Shown in pieces: positions 1 to 4,544 of a DNA stretch of 14,623 nucleotides. The notes below the pieces were generated by a model. The model searched no databases. It was given only the letters and a program-made list of their open reading frames with translations, and was not told where the DNA came from. The stretch covers positions 1-14,623 of the forward strand of contig CABGHH010000024.1 of the NCBI GenBank assembly GCA_902158745.1, given 5' to 3'. Made by a program: the position numbers and the translations under genes. The DNA is from Candidatus Methanolliviera sp. GoM_asphalt (GTDB taxonomy: Archaea; Halobacteriota; Methanoliparia; Methanoliparales; Methanoliparaceae). Every line of letters begins with the position of its first letter. Position 1 is the stretch's first letter.

Positions 1-177
1 CGACGGATACCCAGCGATCGCCTCTGTTGCTTCTGCGTCAAAGAACATTGATACTGAAACAGGCACAAGTGCGGCGACCACGATTAGACCGATACACAAC
101 GAAACTATATTTTTGACGTCTATTGCAGCGCCAGCTTGAGCACTGACGTCCTTTAACATTTCCTTTATAGATCTCAT
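1..177 (-). CDS. Small pilin-like or capsid-like membrane protein, C-terminus cut by window edge
   Basis: The first 59 residues are present; the reading frame is open to the window edge. Residues 1-20 form a charged, amphipathic start (MRSIKEMLKDVSAQAGAAID). They are followed by one long hydrophobic helix at about residues 22-45 that ends in a Val-Pro-Val turn, then an acidic, Ala-rich stretch. A strong ribosome site, AAAGGAGGAT, lies just before the ATG. It is the third gene of a small operon (385 to left edge). Short proteins with an N-terminal helix ending near a Pro and followed by an Ala-rich region occur among archaeal pilin-like proteins and among coat proteins of spindle-shaped archaeal viruses. 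That parallel is from memory and rests on pattern only. The function is not recognised. Confidence 0.8.
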   Translation of the reverse strand, partial: MRSIKEMLKDVSAQAGAAIDVKNIVSLCIGLIVVAALVPVSVSMFFDAEATEAIAGYPS

Positions 178-189
178 TTTATCCTCCTT

Positions 190-291
190 TTACCAATCTA
201 ACAAACCAATTATTATCTTCCCGACTTCTCCAACAAACTCTTCAAGCACCACCGGCGATGGAATAGGGCAGAATAACCTTAATATCTCCAT
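190..291 (-). CDS. 33-residue amphipathic peptide, unknown function
   Basis: The ATG is preceded by AGGAGGTAAAAA, and the stop is TAA. That SD starts inside the stop codon of the preceding gene (TAG followed by GAGG), so the two are probably translationally coupled. The product begins MEILRLFCPIP, contains an acidic EEFVGEVGK segment and ends in a hydrophobic IIIGLLDW. The LFCP motif near the N-terminus also occurs in the 37-residue product encoded at 14089-14202. The layout resembles the 30-residue product at 4186-4278 (MELL at the start and EEKFVEW later), so the two may be distant paralogues. No known family is recognised. The support is the ribosome site, the tight packing and the recurring motif. 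Confidence 0.7.
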   Translation of the reverse strand: MEILRLFCPIPSPVVLEEFVGEVGKIIIGLLDW

Positions 292-301
292 TTTTTACCT
301 C

Positions 302-385
302 CTATTTCGCTCCCCGGACAATCTTCGCAGTCTCAGACAAGAAAATGTTAAAATATTGTATCATTACATCTGTAAGTTGTCCCAT
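302..385 (-). CDS. 27-residue peptide, first gene of the left operon
   Basis: The ORF begins ATG GGA CAA CTT, with a GAGGTGA ribosome site about 9 nt upstream, and ends in TAG. The stop overlaps the GGAGG of the next gene. It is the first gene after a clear archaeal TATA box (425-432), which makes it likely to be expressed. The product (MGQLTDVMIQYFNIFLSETA then KIVRGAK) is amphipathic, with a short basic tail. It starts like the 25-residue peptide at 4301-4378 (MDQLMS), which is also followed by a peptide beginning ME-(I/L)-L. The function is unknown. Confidence 0.65.
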   Translation of the reverse strand: MGQLTDVMIQYFNIFLSETAKIVRGAK

Positions 386-424
386 TTTTGGAGTTCACCT
401 CACACTATCTATGATAACAAGGTG

Positions 425-438
425 TATTTAAATCTTTC
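425..438 (-). promoter_or_regulatory. Archaeal promoter (BRE plus TATA) for the left operon
   Basis: Read on the minus strand this is GAAAGATTTAAATAC: a purine-rich BRE followed by TTTAAATA at 425-432. The expected transcript start about 25 nt downstream falls near 400-405. That gives a short leader containing the GAGGTGA ribosome site of the gene that starts at 385. Confidence 0.75.
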
Positions 439-609
439 TAATTTTATAATATAATAATAATGTAGGACATGCTTAAAATTATGAAGAATCACCAAAAATC
501 TAAAATATTAATAAAGAACGCATCGATAGAGGCATCACAATCGTATCGTTCTTGCTATCTCCATAAATATATACGTGCCATCACTGTTTCGTTTGATTCT
601 GATACGTCT
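439..609. other. Intergenic stretch without a convincing gene
   Basis: Together with 386-438 this is the longest gene-free stretch in the window. On the minus strand it holds only ORFs under 10 codons. A T-rich tract (about 493-516 on the minus strand) could end the transcript coming from the gene at 610-822. The only other signal is the TATA box at its left end. Confidence 0.5.
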
Positions 610-822
610 TTAGCACTCTGATGTTTCATCCGTGAGATTATGATAATTCATCAGATCAAATATGAAACGACGGAACGAATCTTCACAATCATTGATCAAT
701 CTTTTCATTTCGATTTCATCCGCCTTCACGTGCCATATCTTGCCTTTCTCTATGAGATCATTCATCATGGCAAACTTGCCAAGTATTTTCTCGCCGATTT
801 CTCTTATGTTTCTTTTTTTCAT
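610..822 (-). CDS. 70-residue charged helical protein, unknown function
   Basis: This soluble, highly charged product starts MKKRNIREIGEKILGKFAMM and is predicted to be nearly all helical. It has a basic N-terminus and an acidic C-terminus (ETSEC), and no membrane segment. It lies 20 nt downstream of the LuxE-like gene and is probably the last gene of that operon. The ribosome site is weak (GCGGTAA before the ATG), so the start is less certain than for its neighbours. The opposite-strand ORFs here lack ribosome sites and look like antisense shadows. It could be a small partner of the LuxE-like enzyme, which is inference from position only. Confidence 0.6.
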   Translation of the reverse strand: MKKRNIREIGEKILGKFAMMNDLIEKGKIWHVKADEIEMKRLINDCEDSFRRFIFDLMNYHNLTDETSEC

Positions 823-842
823 TTTACCGCACGCCTATGATA

Positions 843-2210
843 CTATCTTAACTCGTCTCCCGGTTTATATCCTATTCCCGCCTTCATAACGTTTTCCATC
901 TTGAATTTCTCCAATAGTTCTAACGAATCATCGTTAAATATCTGTTGCGTCTTCAACCCACAGCTTCGTAACTCAGCTTTCTCTGCTCTCCCGATAAACT
1001 TCACGTCCTGTGCTGTTCTTCCACACGCCGGGCACTCATAAATATCGGTGATCTTAACAATATCATCGCTTATGACGAAGCCAGGGTACGCGTTCATCGT
1101 TGGGTCCCAAATGCTTAGTAATCCTTCTTCTCCATAATCTTGTATCTCTAATGTATCTGGATCTCTCGTGGCAAGTATGGGTGCTTGAGTTACGGCATGC
1201 ATCCTTTTTTCCGGGCATAAAACTTCTAATGCGCCAAACTGAACTTCGCCCAAGCCATACACATCAAATATCCAGTCTTCATTTATACCAAAGTGCTCTT
1301 TTATCATCCGCATAAATTCTAATTTATCGACTTTATCTCCTTCTAATGTTTTCCACCCGCCACCTAGGCACATTACACATATATTATTCCCAGTTGGATC
1401 TAATTCTAATCGTTCTCCTGTTTCATCCATATATTTCATCATCTCATTTATGATGTAGTGGAACGCCCAGAATATCATCATCTTATTCTCTTTGTTTCTC
1501 CCCTTTATGACGCTCAACACTTTCGCTGGTTCAAACTTGAAGTTTTTTAGGTAGAACTCAACATCGATACCAAACATTTTAGCTATTGGAACGACAGGTG
1601 CCAATGCTTGCGTTAACCACGTTGAAGTTTCCTGCGGAGTCGGTGTAAACAAATCAAATGCCCAATTGGATAGCGCATATTTAACAATCTCTTTTTTAGT
1701 TCTTTCTGTTCTATATGCTGCAGCTGGTTCATAAACGTTAATCATAAGTCTTATGATTTCTTCTGCAAAGTTTATCATAGACGGCACGTCTCTCGGCAGA
1801 TAGCTTGGGTCTCCCGTTGTTCCAGACGTTGTCACAACGCTCATTATATTAGATCGTGGTATGCTTATGATTCCGCCTCTTTTGAACATCTCGGCAGGTA
1901 TCTGAGGGATATTCATAACATCTTGATAGCTATGTATGTCATCTGGTTTTATGCCAGCATCTAAACAATGCTCCCGATATGTCTTACAATCGTTATAATG
2001 ATGAACGAATGCTTGTTTAACTGCTCTCCATTGAAGCTCTTTCAACCCGTCTATTGGCATAAATCCATATTTTGGGTGACTACATAACTGAGTTATATAA
2101 TCGTTCTTCCTCAATGCATACCAATACCTCATATCCAACACCTTCATCATTATTCGATCACACGGCAAACTTGCTATTACATTTCTTAACGCTTTTTTTC
2201 CATTAGTCAT
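843..2210 (-). CDS. LuxE-like acyl-adenylating enzyme (ANL superfamily)
   Basis: This 455-residue protein is the only clear enzyme here. It carries an ANL-type phosphate-binding motif, TTSGTTGDPS (about 127-136) followed by PRD, a GGGWK motif (283-287) as I recall it from the LuxE family, an adenylate-site-like motif DVYGLGEVQ (316-324), a CPACGR pair of cysteines (393-398) and IGRAEKAELRSCGLK (406-420). Enzymes of this group activate a carboxylate as acyl-AMP and pass it to a thiol. LuxE uses a cysteine near its own C-terminus; whether Cys417 is that residue needs alignment. PaaK-type CoA ligases and the related coenzyme F390 synthetase of methanogens are the main alternatives. Length fits all three. 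The start has an AGGTGA site overlapping the upstream stop. The substrate is unknown. It is cytoplasmic and co-transcribed with small membrane proteins. Confidence 0.85.
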   Translation of the reverse strand: MTNGKKALRNVIASLPCDRIMMKVLDMRYWYALRKNDYITQLCSHPKYGFMPIDGLKELQWRAVKQAFVHHYNDCKTYREHCLDAGIKPDDIHSYQDVMNIPQIPAEMFKRGGIISIPRSNIMSVVTTSGTTGDPSYLPRDVPSMINFAEEIIRLMINVYEPAAAYRTERTKKEIVKYALSNWAFDLFTPTPQETSTWLTQALAPVVPIAKMFGIDVEFYLKNFKFEPAKVLSVIKGRNKENKMMIFWAFHYIINEMMKYMDETGERLELDPTGNNICVMCLGGGWKTLEGDKVDKLEFMRMIKEHFGINEDWIFDVYGLGEVQFGALEVLCPEKRMHAVTQAPILATRDPDTLEIQDYGEEGLLSIWDPTMNAYPGFVISDDIVKITDIYECPACGRTAQDVKFIGRAEKAELRSCGLKTQQIFNDDSLELLEKFKMENVMKAGIGYKPGDELR

Positions 2211-2214
2211 TTAC

Positions 2215-2436
2215 TCACCTGCTCCTATACTCCTCTATTCTTCCTGTGCAACAGAATATCCGCCAATCCCACTTATTTAGGAAGTCTCCTAACTCTTCCA
2301 TAAACTTTCTGGCATTGTCTTTGTTCAATGATCCGCCAAAGCCAAATTCGATATATTGGTATGAATCTCTTCCTTCTGCCCATAACTTATCTGATAGATC
2401 TTCGCACTCTTTTATCTTCTCATCTCTTGCATTCAT
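2215..2436 (-). CDS. 73-residue acidic soluble protein, unknown function
   Basis: The ATG overlaps the stop of the upstream gene as ATGA, and an AGGAGAGTGA ribosome site lies inside the upstream coding end. The product is acidic and mixed alpha/beta in character. It opens with MNARDEKIKECEDLSDKLWA, has an aromatic YQYIEFGFGGS segment, and ends WRIFCCTGRIEEYRSR. The CC pair is noteworthy in a small cytoplasmic protein. The stop (TGA) sits inside the ribosome site of the LuxE-like gene, so the two are likely coupled. No family is recognised. Confidence 0.8.
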   Translation of the reverse strand: MNARDEKIKECEDLSDKLWAEGRDSYQYIEFGFGGSLNKDNARKFMEELGDFLNKWDWRIFCCTGRIEEYRSR

Positions 2437-2720
2437 TTTTTGTCACTCTCCTTTTTATCCAACTTTTCTACCTCTCTTCCCCACTTATCAACCTCGCATC
2501 CGCACTTTGGACACGTCCAACCACCCCAAAGGAACTGTTGACGGGACGTTGGCTTTCTGATGAAAGAAGATTTCTCTCCACACCTTGGACAGCACACCCC
2601 TTTTAGGGTTATTCCCCATTTGGTTTTTCGTAGAGTGCCCTGCACGATGACGGCTAGTAAAATGGCAAAGAACCCCGCGGTAATAATTAAAAGAACCGTT
2701 CCATCAATTTCATTTATCAT
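2433..2720 (-). CDS. Membrane-anchored zinc-ribbon protein
   Basis: This 95-residue protein has one transmembrane helix at about residues 8-27 and then a zinc-ribbon pattern: Cys43/44-Pro-Arg-Cys47 and Cys70-Pro-Lys-Cys73, with an extra Cys75. The tail is strongly charged (EVEKLDKKESDKK). The ribbon is expected on the cytoplasmic side by the positive-inside rule (RKTK follows the helix). A GGGGGTGA ribosome site precedes the ATG. The 3' end overlaps the next gene by four bases. Many zinc ribbons bind nucleic acid or protein partners; which applies here is not visible. A second zinc-ribbon gene lies at 4366-4542 without the membrane anchor. Confidence 0.82.
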   Translation of the reverse strand: MINEIDGTVLLIITAGFFAILLAVIVQGTLRKTKWGITLKGVCCPRCGEKSSFIRKPTSRQQFLWGGWTCPKCGCEVDKWGREVEKLDKKESDKK

Positions 2721-2762
2721 CTGCTTTCACCCCCATCAATATCTTTATGCTCTATTTTTATT

Positions 2763-3005
2763 TTATGATATTTCCTGTCGTTCACCCATACCATCTTTAA
2801 TCTTCTCTATCTTCTCGTTCAGCAACCACCCGATTACCACCGTCATTGTGAAGATACCCATCATGCCGACTTTTGGGCTACCTTCGACAAAAAGATATGT
2901 CGCGAAAACTAATATTCCCCATGCACCAATAGCTAAAACTATCACTTTAGCACCTTTACTTTTACTTAATTTTCGCTCTATGTTTGCCTTCTGATCTTTG
3001 TTCAT
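2763..3005 (-). CDS. 80-residue membrane protein with two helices
   Basis: A perfect AGGAGGTATAA ribosome site precedes the ATG and begins within the stop codon of the upstream gene. The product has a basic N-terminal arm (MNKDQKANIERKLSKSKGAK), two hydrophobic helices (about residues 20-40 and 45-63) separated by the short loop VEGSPKVG, and a charged C-terminal tail. By the positive-inside rule both ends should face the cytoplasm. The hairpin topology resembles small membrane proteins of archaeal mobile elements in general; no specific family is recognised. Confidence 0.82.
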   Translation of the reverse strand: MNKDQKANIERKLSKSKGAKVIVLAIGAWGILVFATYLFVEGSPKVGMMGIFTMTVVIGWLLNEKIEKIKDGMGERQEIS

Positions 3006-3007
3006 CG

Positions 3008-3044
3008 CGTTATACCTCCTATCTAAACGATAGCCATAACGAAG
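3008..3044. repeat. Imperfect direct repeat, copy 1 (copy 2 at 3250-3284)
   Basis: The two copies share CGTTAT, then TATC(T/C)AAACGATA(G/A)CCA and GAAG at the same spacing apart from a short gap. They cover the last codons of the genes at 3019-3219 and 3258-3341 and the DNA after them, which indicates a local duplication. Confidence 0.65.
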
Positions 3045-3219
3045 TAATTATTACGCAAACTGATAAAATAGTACAGATTATTATCCTATTCATACTGTCA
3101 TGATCATTCATTGCGTCGATATCACGTTGCATGTTCAAAAACTGAGCATCTATTGAATTGATCTTATCCTCCATTTGACATCCTTTATCTTCGTCTTTCA
3201 CTAATTCATCTTCGCTCAT
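3019..3219 (-). CDS. 66-residue tail-anchored protein (paralogue A)
   Basis: An acidic, coiled-coil-prone N-terminal domain is followed by one C-terminal helix (about residues 45-64) ending WLSFR, a classic tail-anchored layout with the soluble part in the cytoplasm. Residues around QMEDKINSIDAQFLNMQ match the product at 3448-3645 closely (QMEGKINSIDARILGMM), so the two are paralogues. The last helix resembles the 27-residue product at 3258-3341 (WLSFG). A GGAGGTAGAGGAT ribosome site precedes the ATG. The function is not known. The duplication suggests a hetero-oligomer or diversified subunits. Confidence 0.85.
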   Translation of the reverse strand: MSEDELVKDEDKGCQMEDKINSIDAQFLNMQRDIDAMNDHDSMNRIIICTILSVCVIITSLWLSFR

Positions 3220-3249
3220 GTTATATCCTCTACCTCCTTTGGTTAATCA

Positions 3250-3284
3250 CGTTATGCCTATCCAAACGATAACCACAAGAGAAG
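3250..3284. repeat. Imperfect direct repeat, copy 2 (copy 1 at 3008-3044)
   Basis: This is the partner of the repeat at 3008-3044. It lacks a few bases in the region that forms the GGAGG ribosome site in copy 1. Confidence 0.65.
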
Positions 3285-3341
3285 CGTTAGCAAGGCTAAT
3301 ATCAAAGTCATGATTAGTCTATCTGGTTTGTCGAATGTCAT
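3258..3341 (-). CDS. 27-residue single-helix membrane peptide (paralogue C)
   Basis: The product starts MTFDKPDRLIMTLILALLTL and ends LLWLSFG, so it is little more than one transmembrane helix. It matches the C-terminal helix of the product at 3019-3219 (NRIIIC...LWLSFR), and the DNA after both genes is also similar (3250-3284 against 3008-3044). It therefore looks like a duplicated C-terminal piece that became a gene of its own. An AAGGTAGAG ribosome site overlaps the upstream stop, and the gap is only 2 nt. It may be a functional micro-membrane protein or a duplication remnant; the intact ribosome site favours the former. Confidence 0.65.
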   Translation of the reverse strand: MTFDKPDRLIMTLILALLTLLLWLSFG

Positions 3342-3343
3342 CT

Positions 3344-3442
3344 CTACCTTGTTCTTATATTAACCTCATTAATGTATTTGTCAAACCATATAATATACTT
3401 ATCACAAATTTCCGATAGATATTCTTCAGTTGTTGATTCCAT
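3344..3442 (-). CDS. 32-residue acidic peptide
   Basis: The product, MESTTEEYLSEICDKYIIWF followed by a charged tail, is an acidic amphipathic helix without a membrane segment. The start follows AAGTGATCCGG, in which the GTGATC part of a ribosome site overlaps the TGA stop of the upstream gene. The stop overlaps the ribosome site of the next gene. This nested arrangement and the exact fit between two genes are the main support. The function is unknown. Confidence 0.6.
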   Translation of the reverse strand: MESTTEEYLSEICDKYIIWFDKYINEVNIRTR

Positions 3443-3447
3443 CCGGA

Positions 3448-3645
3448 TCACTTTGAACAAAAGAACATTACCAGAGTCATTACTAAGAGAAAGATTAGCA
3501 TCAGTCTATTCATCGCAATACTATGAGATATGCTGCTTATATTATCCATCATTCCCAATATACGGGCATCTATGGAATTTATCTTACCTTCCATCTGGTA
3601 CCGTCTCTTTTCTTCTTTATTATTCGTCGATTCTTCTTCACCCAT
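3448..3645 (-). CDS. 65-residue tail-anchored protein (paralogue B), first gene of operon VII
   Basis: It has the same design as the product at 3019-3219: a charged N-terminal half (MGEEESTNNKEEKRRYQMEG), the shared KINSIDA core, and a single C-terminal helix (about residues 46-63) ending FFCSK. At the DNA level, 3566-3596 and 3145-3175 agree at about 26 of 31 positions by eye. The ribosome site GGAGGAT lies 7 nt before the ATG. It follows a terminator-like repeat (3691-3734) and a possible TATA box (3679-3686), so it probably opens the operon that ends with the LuxE-like gene. Confidence 0.85.
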   Translation of the reverse strand: MGEEESTNNKEEKRRYQMEGKINSIDARILGMMDNISSISHSIAMNRLMLIFLLVMTLVMFFCSK

Positions 3646-3678
3646 TACTTTTTATCCTCCCTTATATTATATCATATC

Positions 3679-3686
3679 ATTATAAA
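3679..3686 (-). promoter_or_regulatory. Possible TATA box for operon VII
   Basis: The minus strand reads TTTATAAT within an AT-rich run. A transcript start about 26 nt downstream would fall near 3657 and leave a very short leader carrying GGAGGAT before the ATG at 3645. The surrounding sequence is so AT-rich that the exact box is uncertain. It overlaps the T-run of the preceding terminator. Confidence 0.4.
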
Positions 3687-3734
3687 AAATAAAGTAAAAA
3701 TGTTTGAGTTTAAACTTATTAACATTTTTACTTT
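3681..3734 (-). terminator. Long inverted repeat followed by T-run, likely terminator of the gene at 3728-3961
   Basis: The arms AAAGTAAAAATGTT (3691-3704) and its exact complement (3721-3734) form a perfect 14-bp stem. The loop itself contains the palindrome AGTTTAAACT (3707-3716). On the minus strand the hairpin is followed directly by ATTTTTTATA. The stop codon of the upstream gene lies within the first arm. A hairpin plus T-run is unusual for archaea, where a T-run alone is the common signal. Confidence 0.65.
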
Positions 3735-3961
3735 CCAAGTCTTATCATATTGGCACAATTAGTGATCCAATCGAACGCTCCCGTAGTTACAGAATCACAA
3801 GCAACTGCCCCAGATGTCAACATAGACATCACAGATATTCCTACAGATGCCAATGAAGTCGGCACGGATATTAACGCAGATGTCAATGCTATCAAACACG
3901 CTGTTGGTATTCCAAACGCAACCAACGCACAATTACACATTGCTGCTGAAGTTTCTACCAT
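3728..3961 (-). CDS. 77-residue hydrophobic Cys/Ser/Thr/Ala-rich membrane protein
   Basis: The start is placed at 3961 because a perfect GGAGGTGAT (3969-3977) lies 7 nt before it. The longer version from 3979 would bury this site inside the coding region. The product has Cys9 and Cys11 near the N-terminus, a hydrophobic region at about residues 12-57 that could form two helices, Cys55, and a more polar end with DWITNCANMIRLGK. Charged residues are nearly absent before residue 56. It stands alone between a promoter-like region and the inverted repeat at 3691-3734. Small, very hydrophobic, highly expressed proteins of this size include coat proteins of membrane-containing archaeal viruses; that is only an analogy. 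Confidence 0.82.
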   Translation of the reverse strand: MVETSAAMCNCALVAFGIPTACLIALTSALISVPTSLASVGISVMSMLTSGAVACDSVTTGAFDWITNCANMIRLGK

Positions 3962-3968
3962 TTTGTTA

Positions 3969-3977
3969 ATCACCTCC
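3969..3977 (-). promoter_or_regulatory. Ribosome binding site that decides the start at 3961
   Basis: GGAGGTGAT on the minus strand is a complete match to the expected anti-SD sequence. It is 7 nt upstream of the ATG at 3961 and incompatible with the in-frame ATG at 3979. Confidence 0.85.
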
Positions 3978-4013
3978 ATTTTCAGTATATTTATTACCGT
4001 TTATTTTACTTTC

Positions 4014-4022
4014 CATTTAAAT
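4014..4022 (-). promoter_or_regulatory. Possible TATA box for the gene at 3728-3961
   Basis: GGAGATTTAAATG on the minus strand resembles BRE plus TATA. A start site about 25 nt downstream, near 3992, would leave a leader of roughly 30 nt with the strong ribosome site. The same bases could instead begin a 16-codon ORF (3966-4016), so the reading is ambiguous. Confidence 0.45.
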
Positions 4023-4092
4023 CTCCATAAAAACTCAAGGTCAAAAATACATCATCCACGACTGCCAGTTACTCTAATCATGTATAGTTATT

Positions 4093-4185
4093 TTATATCT
4101 TACCAAGTATAGACTGGCACATATTCGTTATCATCTGCGTTGGTATCATGCACAGACTGCCAAAGATACTCATTATTTGCTCCAT
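4093..4185 (-). CDS. 30-residue Met-rich amphipathic peptide (paralogue of 4301-4378 product)
   Basis: AAAGGAGGTGAATAA precedes the ATG; the SD is made from the last codons (Gly-Gly-Glu) of the upstream gene. The product starts MEQIMSIFGSLCMIPTQMIT and ends ILGKI. It aligns with the 25-residue product at 4301-4378 (MDQLMS, LC, P, MIT, GK in the same order), so they are paralogues. With one Pro in a hydrophobic helix and almost no charge it could insert in or lie on a membrane. It is the last gene of the operon that begins with the surface protein. Confidence 0.75.
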   Translation of the reverse strand: MEQIMSIFGSLCMIPTQMITNMCQSILGKI

Positions 4186-4278
4186 TTATTCACCTCCTTT
4201 CGTTTGCTTCTTTATCCATTCTACAAACTTTTCCTCTGCTTTCATGGGAAAAAGAAGAACATTAATTAACAACTCCAT
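4186..4278 (-). CDS. 30-residue peptide with hydrophobic start and charged tail
   Basis: The product is MELLINVLLFPMKAEEKFVE followed by WIKKQTKGGE. The N-terminal third is hydrophobic, with a LLFP turn; the rest is an amphipathic charged helix. Its last codons GGA GGT GAA also serve as the ribosome site of the next gene, whose ATG abuts the TAA. Its own ribosome site is weak (GAAGAGAG), which suggests coupled translation from the upstream peptide gene. It resembles the 33-residue product at 190-291 in order of features. Confidence 0.65.
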   Translation of the reverse strand: MELLINVLLFPMKAEEKFVEWIKKQTKGGE

Positions 4279-4300
4279 CTCTCTTCGCCTTGTTACCTTT

Positions 4301-4378
4301 TTACTTCCCAATTACACCACCAAGCAGGCTCGTTATCATTCCTATTGGCATTGTGCATAGACTCATTAGTTGATCCAT
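4301..4378 (-). CDS. 25-residue hydrophobic peptide (paralogue of 4093-4185 product)
   Basis: The gene overlaps the 3' end of the zinc-ribbon gene by 13 nt, and its ribosome site GGAGGTGAT is encoded by that gene's Gly-Gly-Asp-Asp codons. The product, MDQLMSLCTMPIGMITSLLG plus GVIGK, is a short hydrophobic peptide with a central Pro-Ile-Gly kink. It is similar over its length to the 30-residue peptide two genes downstream. The function is unknown. Confidence 0.7.
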   Translation of the reverse strand: MDQLMSLCTMPIGMITSLLGGVIGK

Positions 4379-4542
4379 TCATCATCACCTCCCTTTTTAT
4401 TATTTTTCTTTCTTTTATTTCCTACATCAAGATACCTTTTACATCGAGGGCATGCCACAGGATGGAATCTACTTGTATCCCGTGGATGCCATCGGTATCC
4501 ACAGTATGGACATTCATATTCCATTGCACCATTTTCATTCAT
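4366..4542 (-). CDS. 58-residue soluble zinc-ribbon protein
   Basis: The start at 4542 is chosen because AAGGAATAAGA, overlapping the stop of the surface-protein gene, precedes it. The longer in-frame version reaching 4617 would lie inside that gene. The pattern is Cys11-Pro-Tyr-Cys14, 16 residues, Cys31-Pro-Arg-Cys34, followed by a basic tail (NKRKKNNKK). This is a classic small zinc ribbon with a likely nucleic-acid-binding tail. It may act as a regulator or as a processing factor for this operon; this is inference. Confidence 0.82.
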   Translation of the reverse strand: MNENGAMEYECPYCGYRWHPRDTSRFHPVACPRCKRYLDVGNKRKKNNKKGGDDEWIN

Positions 4543-4544
4543 TC

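Noticed and set aside
2246..2606. Overlapping plus-strand ORFs of 92 and 104 codons
   Set aside because: They are antisense to two coupled minus-strand genes with strong ribosome sites, and their own starts lack such sites.
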